Below, piece by piece: positions 50,664-59,956 of a stretch of 64,000 nt of DNA. The notes under the pieces were generated by a model that did no database searches, had not been told where the DNA came from, and saw only the letters and a program-made list of their open reading frames with translations. The stretch comes from Kitasatospora griseola. Its GTDB lineage: Bacteria; Actinomycetota; Actinomycetes; Streptomycetales; Streptomycetaceae. The stretch covers positions 1-64,000 of the forward strand of contig NZ_BMRI01000027.1 of the NCBI RefSeq assembly GCF_014648555.1, in the 5' to 3' direction. Every line of letters starts with the position of its first letter. Within the stretch, counting starts at the first letter, position 1. Position numbers and translations under genes: made by a program.

Positions 50664-51248
50664 ATGCGACGGTGGACCACCGCGCTGGCTGCCGTGATGC
50701 TCGCCGCGGGGGTGGCGGCGACCACGGTCCCGACGGCCTCGGCTGTCACGGCCACCACTGACTGCTCGACCGCGTGGGGCAGCCTGGACCGGCAGGACCG
50801 GACCGTCCCGTACCAGCCGCAGGCGCTGACGAACGTCCGCACCGGCGCCCACGAGTGCTTCGACCGCCTGGTGATCGACGTCCCGGGCACCTCGCCGGAG
50901 AACCCGCTCGCCTACCAGGTGCACTACACGAACGCCAACGTCGTCTACCAGGCCGGCTCCGGCACACCGATCCCGGTGAGCGGCGGCGCCGTCCTGGAGA
51001 TCGTCGTCGGCGCGAGCACCTACGACCCCGCCACCTGGCAGAAGGTCTACCCGGCCCGCTCGGGCGACCCCCTCCCGGGCGTCGACCTCACCGGCCACCG
51101 CACCTTCGTGGACGCCCGCTTCGCCGGAAGCCTGGAGGGCGAATCCCAGTTCGGCCTCGGCGTCCGCGCCCGCCTGCCGTTCCAGGTCTTCCAGCTCGAC
51201 AACCGCCTCGTCATCGACGTCGCCCACAGCTGGAGCACCACCGCCTGA
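50664..51248 (+). CDS. Secreted AMIN-like domain protein
   Basis: 194 residues. Signal peptide RRWTTALAAVMLAAGVAATTVPTASAV, then a beta-rich domain like streptomycete AMIN-like (lipo)proteins: CSTAWGSLDRQDRTVPYQPQALTNVRTGAHECFDRLVIDVPGT, YQVHYTNANVVYQAGSG, and LGVRARLPFQVFQLDNRLVIDVAHSW. No lipobox is seen, so it is probably secreted or wall-associated. May bind peptidoglycan or other surface polymers. GGAAGGGGGAA upstream of ATG. Confidence 0.85.
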   Translation: MRRWTTALAAVMLAAGVAATTVPTASAVTATTDCSTAWGSLDRQDRTVPYQPQALTNVRTGAHECFDRLVIDVPGTSPENPLAYQVHYTNANVVYQAGSGTPIPVSGGAVLEIVVGASTYDPATWQKVYPARSGDPLPGVDLTGHRTFVDARFAGSLEGESQFGLGVRARLPFQVFQLDNRLVIDVAHSWSTTA

Positions 51249-52179
51249 CCCGGGGGTCCCGCACAGCCCGGCGATCCTGTGAGCGCTCCGGCCGAGCGAC
51301 ACTCGGGAGGCCGAAAGCGCGCAGGCCCCACCCCTGGAACGGGACAGGGCCTCCGCGAGCCGACCGCTCGGCCAGGACCGGGAACGGGCGATGATCTCGT
51401 CGCGGGTGGTCGCGCCATTGACCGGGGGAAGCGGCAGGAGGAGAGGCTCGGGTGTTGCGCGGCGGCGGCGAGCTCCGACGAGGTCGCCGCCGCGGGACTC
51501 GGCCCCACTGGGATTCGGTACTCTTCACCCGCTTGCAGCACCAGACGCGATGGGCGGGCATCGACTCAACCCCTTGACCCCCAATCAAGTGCATTCGCTA
51601 ACGTGCAATCGGCCGCCTGCTCGACAAGTCTCGAGCGGGCAGTCAACTTGCTCTACAGAAAACCGAGTTGGACCGCAAGAGCTACTCGCATGGTTCATGT
51701 GGGCTGGCGGGGCCCAGCAACAGCCGTGGCCACGCCGAGTATCAGTGCTCCAGCCGCCACTCACTGCACACCGGTGATGCCTCCCGAGACTCCAGCCTGC
51801 AGGGTCGCCTGCTGCAGGGCATCCGACGGTGGATCAGAACCGCCTACTCGCCGACTACGTGCCGTGATCTCCCGAGCGGCGTGTCGTCCTGCGAGGTCGT
51901 CGCCGAGCAGCCGCTGCGTGCTTCACGCCCTGCTGTGCACGCTATGCCGACACGCCGAACGAGGTGGCGAGCCCTTAGGGCGAGCTGCGCGGGTCTACGA
52001 GAATCGCAATACAGCAGCCAAGCTGACGAACCGTCATTCAAGATCGAGATTAAGGCAGGACGGGCCGCCCCGAAGCTGGGGGCGGCCCGACCGAGGTTTC
52101 TTGTCACTGAAGAACCGGAGCGAGAAGCTCCCGACTCACTGCCGAGGGCGCTGGCCTCTCAAAATCAGCCGATCCGATC
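51249..52179. other. Roughly 930-bp gene-free tract with lower GC
   Basis: No frame has convincing codon bias or motifs. The part 51560-52060 looks less GC-rich than its surroundings and has AT-rich words and an inverted TGCA pair (51591-51609 area). It could be decayed mobile or toxin-island DNA beside the RHS locus. A terminator lies at its right end. Confidence 0.4.
52061..52089. terminator. Terminator of the RHS-immunity operon
   Basis: CGGGCCGCCCC (52061-52071) pairs with GGGGCGGCCCG (52079-52089), loop of seven bases, about 90 bases downstream of the - strand stop at 52180. Confidence 0.65.
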
Positions 52180-52419
52180 TCACCATCCCAATAGCTTGGG
52201 CAACTCATCGATGTACGGCCCATAGTCGGGCTCCTCCTCGACAATGCGGCCGAGTACGCGCCTGAACTCCTGACGCTCTGCTTCGTTCATCGAGTTCAGG
52301 TCCGATGCGATGTTCTCAAGCCCTTGAGAAGCAACATCTCGATCGATCTCATCGTCCGATGAATGGTCGAGCAGCATAATCGCAGAGAGCACTGCCCTTG
52401 CAAGGTGGGTTTCAATCAC
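52180..52419 (-). CDS. Candidate immunity protein for the adjacent RHS toxin
   Basis: 79 residues, acidic, helical (HLARAVLSAIMLLDHSSDDEIDRDVASQGLENIASDLNSMNEAERQEFRRVLGRIVEEEPDYGPYIDELPKLLGW, split here for description: helix 1 to about residue 20, helix 2 about 30-60). GTG start shares one base with the RHS stop (TAGTG). Small size, negative charge and position right after the toxin tip are what is expected of an immunity gene that binds and neutralises the nuclease. No immunity family was recognised by sight. Confidence 0.65.
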   Translation of the reverse strand: MIETHLARAVLSAIMLLDHSSDDEIDRDVASQGLENIASDLNSMNEAERQEFRRVLGRIVEEEPDYGPYIDELPKLLGW

Positions 52420-55400
52420 TAATTTGCCTGCCTTGTGACGATAGTCGTAACACCCCAGCTGTCCAGCAGTCTTCTGGCATCGTCGGCAGCTGCCTGGGTG
52501 GGAAATTCATATACTGCCGTTAGTCCGTGATAGGCCGCCGTTCCCGCCTGCCGCTGGGCCTGGAGTTTCTTATCGGCAAAACTCGGAAGCGAAAGTTTTC
52601 TGTCAATCATCTCATTGCCGAAGGCACCGTCAAACTTCGCCGTCACATCGATACCATCGGCTCCAGGCATTCGCAACATCGGGGCAAGGCTCCTGCCGGT
52701 CTGAGGATCACTTCTGGCGCCTGCCGCACCGGATTGGTAGCGGTACGCAGCCGGAGACATCCCTCTGGCCGGCGGCGTCAACCGCAGATCACCAGCCTCG
52801 GGTACCCATTCTGCGATTGCACCGGCCTTGTTTTCAACACCACAGTTGTGGACGAGGACCGGCGTGCCCCCAATCTCCACATAGTACGTGTGGAGTTCGG
52901 TGACGGTGAGGTTGTACCTGTCTGCGGTTCCGGGGGTGACGGTGACCGTAATGACGCGAAGGTGTGAGCCCGCACGGGTGACCAGGCCGTGGCCGGGTTC
53001 GAGCGCGCCTGCGGAAACCCAGGTGTTGGTGGTGGCGTCCCAGAACGGGTGCTTGGAAGTGGTGTGGATCGTGTCGTCGGATCCGTCGCCGGTCTGGACG
53101 GTGACGTCAACGAGGTCCTCGTCGTGGTTGATCCAAGTGGCGGTTACGGTACGTGCGCCCTGGTCGGCGCCGGTGTCCGGGTCCGCGGCCTCTACCTGGT
53201 CGCCGGCGGTGAGGTCGGCGATGGGTTTGGTGGTGCCGTTGCCCATAAGGACCTGGGTGTCGGGCGAGAAGCTACACCCGCCTTCTCCCCCTCCCGTGGA
53301 GTGAGCGGATTCGCTGGGCTTTCCAGAAGCGTGGGTCGGCTCAGCGGGTTCGCCCTTGGGAGTTGACGGTGCTTCAGGGGATGCGGGGTCCGGTTTGACC
53401 GCACTGCCCTCTTCACGAGCACCGATCTCGACGGATTTCTTTTCTCCCTGAGACTTTGCCAGGTTCTTCGCGGCAGTGGCCTTGGCTGCACTCTGGGCTG
53501 CCTCCTCGCCCTTCCCGACGAGCGATTTTATCTTTGTGAGAAATCGGCCGAAAAATCCCTTCGCCAGTGCCGCGACTTCGCCTTCCGGACCGGCGATCGG
53601 GCTTGTCACCAGGTCGGCCACTAGGCCGCCACCCTCGTATTTTCGCGACTTCGTATTTGTTCCAGCCCTCCCCCAGATCCGGTCGAGATCATCTTCGGAA
53701 TATGGCGCAAGGGGGGGCTTGGTGAAGATTATGATCTTCGTGACGAACCCAGCGAGCATGTCACGGTATCCGCCCTCATTTTCGGAGGAGCAGTCAACCG
53801 TGATGCCACAGACGGGCTTGTTGACCGAACTCTGGCCTTCATTGCCGTAGAGGATGCTGAGACCGGATGGGTCACTGTGGGTGCTGGGGTTGTCGCCGGC
53901 GTAGGTGTAACCGCCCATCTGGTTGGGGTCGCCGACTTCGAGGACGGGGTCGACCGTGAGGAATCGGCCGAGGGCGGGGTCGTAGTTGCGGGCTCCCAGC
54001 AAGTTGAGGCCGGTGGTGGGATCGGCGGGCTTGCCGAGGTAGCCGTGGTTGTCGGCCCAGTTTGTCGGTTGGGTGCCGCGCGGGTTGCCGTAGGGGTCGT
54101 AGGAGCGGCGGGTGACGCCCAAAGTGTTGGCGTCGACCTGGAGTTGGGCGGTGCCCTGGTGGTTGGCGGGCTGGTAGGTGACGGTGCCGTTGCTGGAGCG
54201 GACGATGGTGGTGCCGTCGGGGTTGCGGTAGTACCGCAGGCCGCTGACGGTCTTAGTGTTGTTGTCCAGGGTGAGCTGTTCGGCGCCGCCGAACAGGTAG
54301 AGGACGGCGTTGGCAGTGTTGCGCTGGATCAGCAGGCTGCCGTCGGCGTCGTACAGGTAGCTGGTGTTCTGGTTGACGGTCTTGGTCCGGCCTTCGGCGT
54401 CGTACGTGAAGGTCTGGGTGCCACCGGGTGTGCCGGTCGTCACCCGGTCCTTGGTGTTGCCGGCCGCGTCGTAGTGCGGGGTCAGCGTGGTGGTGCCGGT
54501 CGGGCCGGTCGTGGTGACGGTGGTCACCGCGTTTGGCTGGTTGGCCTTGGCGGTGCCGTTGCCGGGGTAGACGCTGGTCTGGGTGATGTCCTTGGCGATG
54601 TTGCCGGTGACGTCGTGCTGGACCTGCTTGGTGCGGTCACCGAGCAGGTTGTACTGCCAGGTCTGCCAGTACGGGGCGGGGCCGCCGATGGTGGCTGGGG
54701 CCGGGGATGCCGTGTTGCACTTGGCTAGTTGACCGGTCGTCGGCGTGGTGATTCCTGCGGTGTCGGTCCAGGCGGTGGTCAGCCGGTCCAGGCCGTCGTA
54801 GCCGAAGCACTGGGTGTCGGCGACGGGCGTGCTGGCACCGGTGGACTGGAGTTCGGAGACGGTGGTGAGGTTGCCGGTCTGGTCGTAGCCGTAGGTGGTG
54901 TCGGAGAGCGCGTTGGTGCCGGTCTCGATGCTGACCCGGTTGGTCATCAGGCGGCCGGTGGCGTCGTCGTAGGTCTGCGCGGTGCGGTACTGCTTGCCCG
55001 CGTCGCCGTAGGTGGACTGCAGGATCTGGCCAAGTGGACTGTAGTTGGCGGAGCTCAGGTAGTGGGTGAACCGTCCGGAGCCCGACATGATCAGCTCGTT
55101 CTGGAGGTCGTACGCGTAGTTGACGGACTCGGCAGGCAGGGTGCCGTCCGCTCCGAAGTCGGTGTAGTCGAGTCGGCCGACGTCGGGGGTGTACCTGGCG
55201 CCCAGGCTGTAGATGCCGGCGAGCTTGCCTTCCGCCGCCGGGATGGTGACCTTCGATCCGGCTGACTGGTAAGCGGTGTTGTAGCCGGTGACTTCCTGGA
55301 TGTAGGCACTGCCTCCGGTGCCGGAGCCGCCGATGTAGCGGGTGCTGGAGGTCGGGTAGCCCTTCTGCAGGGTGTCGTAGACATACCCGGTCAGCTGCTT

Positions 55401-58400
55401 GGTCGGATCGGTGGTGCTCGCACCGTCGAAGGTGCCGATCAGGCGCCCGAGAGTGTCGTACTTGTTGGAGATGGTCTGCTGGCGCGCGTCCGTGGTGGTC
55501 GCGACGCGGCCCGAGGTGTCGTAAGTGATGGTGGAGGTGCCGCTGCCCGGGTCGGTCTTGGAGTACAGCCGACCCAGCAGGTCGTAGCTGGTTGTCCAGG
55601 TATTGCCAACGGCGTCGGTGAGGGATGTGACCTCGCCGGAGGGGCGGTAGCCATAGGTGCTGGTTGCGTCCCCGATGCCGGTTCCGCCATGGACGGTGCT
55701 GGAGACGGTCCGGCCACGGGCGTCGGTGATGACGGTGGTGGGGCTCTTTCCGGGCGGCGGGGTGCTGTCGATGCGGTCCACGCCCGGGTAGGAGGTGGTG
55801 GACTGCCAGAGCTGCTGCGCCTTCTTGTACAGGACGCGGGCGGTCGGCCGGCCCAGGCCGTCGTACCTGGTGACGGTCTGGGAGGGGAGAGAGTTCTCGT
55901 TCTCGTTGAAGAGTGTGGTGCCTGGTGCGGTGGTCGGATCCGCCCACGCCGGGACGGAGGAGACCTGCCAGCCGTGCGAGTCGTACTTCGTCGAGGCGAT
56001 CAGGCGGCCGGGCGAATCGTTGGCGGTGGTGCTCTGGGTCTGCCGCAGCCCGAGGAAGCCATCGTAGATGGCGACGCTGGTGTTGTACGTCCCGCCCTCG
56101 CGCAGGGTCTGACTGGTGACCGTCGATGGGTCGGGGTGGTCTCCAGTGCCATGGACCGCGTAGGAGAACTTCCGGTCAGGGGTCTGGGTCGCCCGGTCGC
56201 GGCCGGGCATCCAGATCTGCGTCCGGCGGCCGAGCGCGTCGTAGGTGGCGTCGGTGATCTTGCTGTTGACGTCCACCGCGTGTGTCACCAGACCGCGCGC
56301 CGGTGCCATGGTGCTGCTGGAGGTCCAGCCGAGCGGGTTGGTGGCGGTCACTCCGGTCGGCAGAGTGGTCACGGCCGGGGTGTAGACCGTCGACTCGGTG
56401 TTGCCGAGGGCGTCCATGCTTCGGGTGACGCGGCCGTAACTGTCGTACTTGGTCGCGCCATTGGTCTGGAAGACCGGGTTGCCCGAGACGTCGTACGAGC
56501 TGACGTTCTGTACAGAGGTCAGCAGACCCACGGTGGACCCGTTACCTCCGACGCTGCCGAGAGTCCCGAGCTGGGTGAGGCTGCCGTCGCCGTCATAGTA
56601 GAAGCGCCGATGGTCGAGGGTGGTGGAGTTGCCGGGCGCCGTGGTGCACGGGCCCGAGACGATCACCGTCTCCTTCGGCAGGGTCAGCATCATCGGATTG
56701 GACGCCGGCGCCGCCGCGTACGAGGTGGTGGTGCAGACCTCCTGCGAGGGGTCCGTGAGGTCGCCCTTGTCGTCGCTCTTCTCCGGCCGTCCTAGGCTGT
56801 CGAAGGAGGTTTCGGTGCTGGTGGTACGCCAGCTCCCGTCGGCCTTCAGAGCCATGGAGCGGACACTGGACCTCGTAGCCCGGCGGGCCGTCAGATCGGG
56901 TAGGGCCGACAGGGTCCCGGTCGGCTTCATCGAGGTCCATGCGGTCCGACTGCGACTCACCACGTCGGTCAGTCCGATGACCGGGCTGAGCGACTTACCC
57001 ACGACGGTGCCACCGGCCCTATCGTAGACGTCGCTCTCCTGGCTGCCCCCAGCCAGCCACGGGCTGTCGGTCGTCGACTCGCCGAGGGAATTTGTCAGCG
57101 AGACCGACCGCTTGCTTCCATCCGCCTTGTAGTCGCCGTCCATACCCTGGAAATAGGATGTGACGCTCTGGGTGATCGGGTCCGGAGCCGTGCCGGTCGT
57201 GGTGACGATGGTGCGGTAGCCGCGGAAGTCGTTCCAGGTGCGGTACTGGTCGTCCGTCAGGTCGGAGTCGTCGCGGTGCCAGGCCGCACCGTCCTGGTAG
57301 GTGTACTTGGTGACGCGGGCGGGCGAGCCGGCCTTGGTCAGGTCGTTGTCGCCAATCTCGGCGACCAGGGTCTTGTGGAACCAGTCGGAGACCGGGGTTT
57401 TCACGCCGGACGGGTTCCAGTAAACCGGGAAGCAGGCCATGGTGTTGCTGTCCGGCGAGGCCGGCATGGTGCCGTTGACCCGCGAGCACTCCGGGTCCCG
57501 GTACTTCGCGGTGATGGACGCGCCGGCCTCGGTCCGGATCGCGGAGATCCGGGGCCGCCACAGCGGCGGCGCGGCCGGACCGCCGTCGACCCGGTTGTTC
57601 ATCTCGATTCCGCTGAAGACCACCGGATCGAGCGGTGCGCTGACGCTACTGCCGGCCGAGGTGTCCAGGCCGGTGTGCTGGATCTGGGACAGCCACATCA
57701 CGGACTGCAGCTGGCCGACGTTGGCCGGGTCGACGGTCTTGCCCGTCACCGGGTCCACTACGCCGCCGGCATCGGAGAACAGATGGGTGAGTGTGTAGGA
57801 GTCGACGTCCTGCCAACCGCCGGCCGTCTTCACCTTCGTGGTGATGGACTTCAGCCGGACGGTCGACCAGAAGGTCGGCGAACCGACCTGGCAGACGTTG
57901 CTGCCGCTGCCCGAAGTGGCCATTCCCGACGTGCAGTTCAGGTTGTACGGGACATCGGGCCAGTTGGTGGCAGTGGTCGCGGACAGGTTACCGTACTGGC
58001 AGACGCTGTCGGAGGTGACGCACCGCTGGGCCGGGTCGAAGACAATCTTCGCTGCCGGGTCACGGCCGGCCTGGGCATCGGCGAGCTTGTAGCCGTAAGA
58101 GATCTGGGTGAGGTAGCCACCACGGGTGTACTGGCTCAGGGTGCCGCCGCCGCCCGAGCTGGCGACCTGGCCGTAGCCCCGGTTGTAGTAGCTGGTCTCG
58201 GTCGCCCAGTCGTAGCGCTGCGTGTTGCCGTTGGCGTCCACGACGAAGTCGATGTTGAACCGGTAGCCGGGGTTGGCCGAGCAGAGCGAGTTCTTTCCGG
58301 AGCCGCTGCTGTAGCAGGGGTCGCCCGCGTTCGGGTGATAGACCGGCACGCCCCAGGCACTGTTGGTCGGAGCGTCGGACGTGGTGCCGGGCGCGTGGTT

Positions 58401-59645
58401 GAGGCCGAGGTAGTACTGGGTGCCGTCGGTCGTGGTGACCTTGAAGTACTCGCCGTTCCACAGGCCGTTCGACGCGCCGGTCAGGTCCTCGATCTTGGTG
58501 CCGTCGTCGCTCTGCAGGTGGTAGATGCCACCGCTGTCGCGAATCAGTTCACCGGAGTGCGAACCCAGCGAGAGGGTGGCGTTCCAGCCCGCCCAGCACT
58601 CGTCACCGGAGTCGGTGATGCCGTCGCCGGAGCACGGTCGGTAGGAGCGCTCGACGAAGCCCGGCGAGTAGTCCCAGCCGTCGCCGATCCAGGACGCCTG
58701 CGAGTTGCGGGCCGAGGTCTTGCCGTCCACCGACTGCGAGTTGTACGACAGCGCCACCGACGGGGACGAACCGCCCAGCGACGCGGGCGCTGCGATCGGG
58801 TAGCTGTAGGTGAACGCGCCCTGGGTCGATCCCCAGCTTCCGGACGCCGACAGCGAGGTGGCGGTGTAGCTGCCCTGCGAGCCGCCGGTGTCGGCGACGG
58901 CCGCGACGGCCGCCCCGAAAGCGACGGCATCGGCCCGAGCCGCGGACGATCCGCTCTCCGGGGTGGGGAGTTGGACGGTCGCGGTCAGCGTGTGGGTAAC
59001 GGGGTCGTTGACCGTCTCCAACGGCGTCCGCGTCCGGCAGGACGCCTCCTGCGGTGTGGTCAGCGCGCATGCCGGCAGCTGCACCAGGTGCAGCCGCGAA
59101 GCCCAACCGCCGCCGTAGGCCTGCGCGATGGAGCCGTAGTCGAGCGCGACGGAAACGCTGCCGCCGGAGCCCTCGACGGGCTGCAGGCCCACCAGCAGGC
59201 CGTCCACGTTCGCGGCCTGAGCCTTCGCCCGGTCCGCGGTCTCGACCTTCATGGAGGTCGGAGCCTTGGCCTTTGACACGCCGGTCGGGGCAGCGAGCTT
59301 CACCGCGCCGGACGGGTCGGCAGAGCCGACCAGCACCGTGGCGGTCGACGCCTTGGGCCAGATGGCGGGCGTCACCTTGTGGGTGCGCAGCTCGCGCGAC
59401 CCGGCGGCGACGCCGTGGTTGGGCTGTGCTGTGTTCCCGGTGGCGTTGTGGCCGGTGACCTTGGGTATGGCGGGCAGCGGGTCGGCCGCCCAGAGCTTTC
59501 CGTCAGAGCGATAAGGGCTGATGACGGTGGCACTCGCCATCGGCACAATAAGGGACATTGCGGCAGTAAGTGTCGCGGCGACGGTCATTCCGCGATATTT
59601 GAGTCGACTGCGCGCCCGAGTAGGGCGTTTTATCCGATCCGACAT
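52419..59645 (-). CDS. RHS/YD-repeat polymorphic toxin with Hint domain and nuclease-like tip
   Basis: 2408 residues from ATG 59645 (AGGAGAG upstream). N-terminal signal segment (GMTVAATLTAAMSLIVPMASATV), a beta-rich region, many YD repeats (e.g. YDSYGRVTRSMDALGN, YDTSGRVATTTDARQQ), and the RHS core NYDPALGRFLTVDPVLEVGDPNQMGGYTYAGDNP near residue 1900. A disordered linker leads to a Hint domain (about residues 2122-2268: GGCSFSPDTQVLMGNG ... ELHTYYVEIGGTPVLVHNC) that may release the tip. The last about 140 residues have YRYQSGAAGARSDPQTG and KFDGAFGNEMIDRK, a PD-(D/E)xK-like site, suggesting a DNase. Followed by the immunity candidate. Confidence 0.9.
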   Translation of the reverse strand: MSDRIKRPTRARSRLKYRGMTVAATLTAAMSLIVPMASATVISPYRSDGKLWAADPLPAIPKVTGHNATGNTAQPNHGVAAGSRELRTHKVTPAIWPKASTATVLVGSADPSGAVKLAAPTGVSKAKAPTSMKVETADRAKAQAANVDGLLVGLQPVEGSGGSVSVALDYGSIAQAYGGGWASRLHLVQLPACALTTPQEASCRTRTPLETVNDPVTHTLTATVQLPTPESGSSAARADAVAFGAAVAAVADTGGSQGSYTATSLSASGSWGSTQGAFTYSYPIAAPASLGGSSPSVALSYNSQSVDGKTSARNSQASWIGDGWDYSPGFVERSYRPCSGDGITDSGDECWAGWNATLSLGSHSGELIRDSGGIYHLQSDDGTKIEDLTGASNGLWNGEYFKVTTTDGTQYYLGLNHAPGTTSDAPTNSAWGVPVYHPNAGDPCYSSGSGKNSLCSANPGYRFNIDFVVDANGNTQRYDWATETSYYNRGYGQVASSGGGGTLSQYTRGGYLTQISYGYKLADAQAGRDPAAKIVFDPAQRCVTSDSVCQYGNLSATTATNWPDVPYNLNCTSGMATSGSGSNVCQVGSPTFWSTVRLKSITTKVKTAGGWQDVDSYTLTHLFSDAGGVVDPVTGKTVDPANVGQLQSVMWLSQIQHTGLDTSAGSSVSAPLDPVVFSGIEMNNRVDGGPAAPPLWRPRISAIRTEAGASITAKYRDPECSRVNGTMPASPDSNTMACFPVYWNPSGVKTPVSDWFHKTLVAEIGDNDLTKAGSPARVTKYTYQDGAAWHRDDSDLTDDQYRTWNDFRGYRTIVTTTGTAPDPITQSVTSYFQGMDGDYKADGSKRSVSLTNSLGESTTDSPWLAGGSQESDVYDRAGGTVVGKSLSPVIGLTDVVSRSRTAWTSMKPTGTLSALPDLTARRATRSSVRSMALKADGSWRTTSTETSFDSLGRPEKSDDKGDLTDPSQEVCTTTSYAAAPASNPMMLTLPKETVIVSGPCTTAPGNSTTLDHRRFYYDGDGSLTQLGTLGSVGGNGSTVGLLTSVQNVSSYDVSGNPVFQTNGATKYDSYGRVTRSMDALGNTESTVYTPAVTTLPTGVTATNPLGWTSSSTMAPARGLVTHAVDVNSKITDATYDALGRRTQIWMPGRDRATQTPDRKFSYAVHGTGDHPDPSTVTSQTLREGGTYNTSVAIYDGFLGLRQTQSTTANDSPGRLIASTKYDSHGWQVSSVPAWADPTTAPGTTLFNENENSLPSQTVTRYDGLGRPTARVLYKKAQQLWQSTTSYPGVDRIDSTPPPGKSPTTVITDARGRTVSSTVHGGTGIGDATSTYGYRPSGEVTSLTDAVGNTWTTSYDLLGRLYSKTDPGSGTSTITYDTSGRVATTTDARQQTISNKYDTLGRLIGTFDGASTTDPTKQLTGYVYDTLQKGYPTSSTRYIGGSGTGGSAYIQEVTGYNTAYQSAGSKVTIPAAEGKLAGIYSLGARYTPDVGRLDYTDFGADGTLPAESVNYAYDLQNELIMSGSGRFTHYLSSANYSPLGQILQSTYGDAGKQYRTAQTYDDATGRLMTNRVSIETGTNALSDTTYGYDQTGNLTTVSELQSTGASTPVADTQCFGYDGLDRLTTAWTDTAGITTPTTGQLAKCNTASPAPATIGGPAPYWQTWQYNLLGDRTKQVQHDVTGNIAKDITQTSVYPGNGTAKANQPNAVTTVTTTGPTGTTTLTPHYDAAGNTKDRVTTGTPGGTQTFTYDAEGRTKTVNQNTSYLYDADGSLLIQRNTANAVLYLFGGAEQLTLDNNTKTVSGLRYYRNPDGTTIVRSSNGTVTYQPANHQGTAQLQVDANTLGVTRRSYDPYGNPRGTQPTNWADNHGYLGKPADPTTGLNLLGARNYDPALGRFLTVDPVLEVGDPNQMGGYTYAGDNPSTHSDPSGLSILYGNEGQSSVNKPVCGITVDCSSENEGGYRDMLAGFVTKIIIFTKPPLAPYSEDDLDRIWGRAGTNTKSRKYEGGGLVADLVTSPIAGPEGEVAALAKGFFGRFLTKIKSLVGKGEEAAQSAAKATAAKNLAKSQGEKKSVEIGAREEGSAVKPDPASPEAPSTPKGEPAEPTHASGKPSESAHSTGGGEGGCSFSPDTQVLMGNGTTKPIADLTAGDQVEAADPDTGADQGARTVTATWINHDEDLVDVTVQTGDGSDDTIHTTSKHPFWDATTNTWVSAGALEPGHGLVTRAGSHLRVITVTVTPGTADRYNLTVTELHTYYVEIGGTPVLVHNCGVENKAGAIAEWVPEAGDLRLTPPARGMSPAAYRYQSGAAGARSDPQTGRSLAPMLRMPGADGIDVTAKFDGAFGNEMIDRKLSLPSFADKKLQAQRQAGTAAYHGLTAVYEFPTQAAADDARRLLDSWGVTTIVTRQAN

Positions 59646-59956
59646 GGAACGCTCTCTCCTGGTTGTTCCGACATGGCTTGGCCCTGACGTTGCATCATCT
59701 TTGGCGCAGGTAAAGGCACATGACTGGCGGCGGAACGCTATTGCCAGGTCGTTCGTGTCGCAATATCCTTCGCTGCCGAATGGCCGGGGGGAAGCGGTGG
59801 GCGCGAGGTGACGGATCGTCACACAGGTGCCACCCATAAGCACAGTGGTGGCACGAATCGGACACAGTCCGCGCTGCGGCGGTCCCTCTCGGTGATGTTC
59901 GACTTTCGACTCGTGTCGACATTTGACCAAGATTTTGGAATTCCGAGGGGACTGTA
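59646..59956. promoter_or_regulatory. Divergent promoter region between RHS and LamG genes
   Basis: Holds two inverted repeats: GTGAC/GTCAC (59808-59812 and 59818-59822) and GTGCCACC/GGTGGCAC (59827-59834 and 59847-59854, perfect, 12-base spacer). Probably operators shared by both genes. Confidence 0.5.

Noticed and set aside
51560-51620. Possible attachment site or tRNA 3' end (GGGGGTCAAGGGGTTGAG on the - strand)
   Set aside because: No tRNA cloverleaf or integrase gene could be found nearby.
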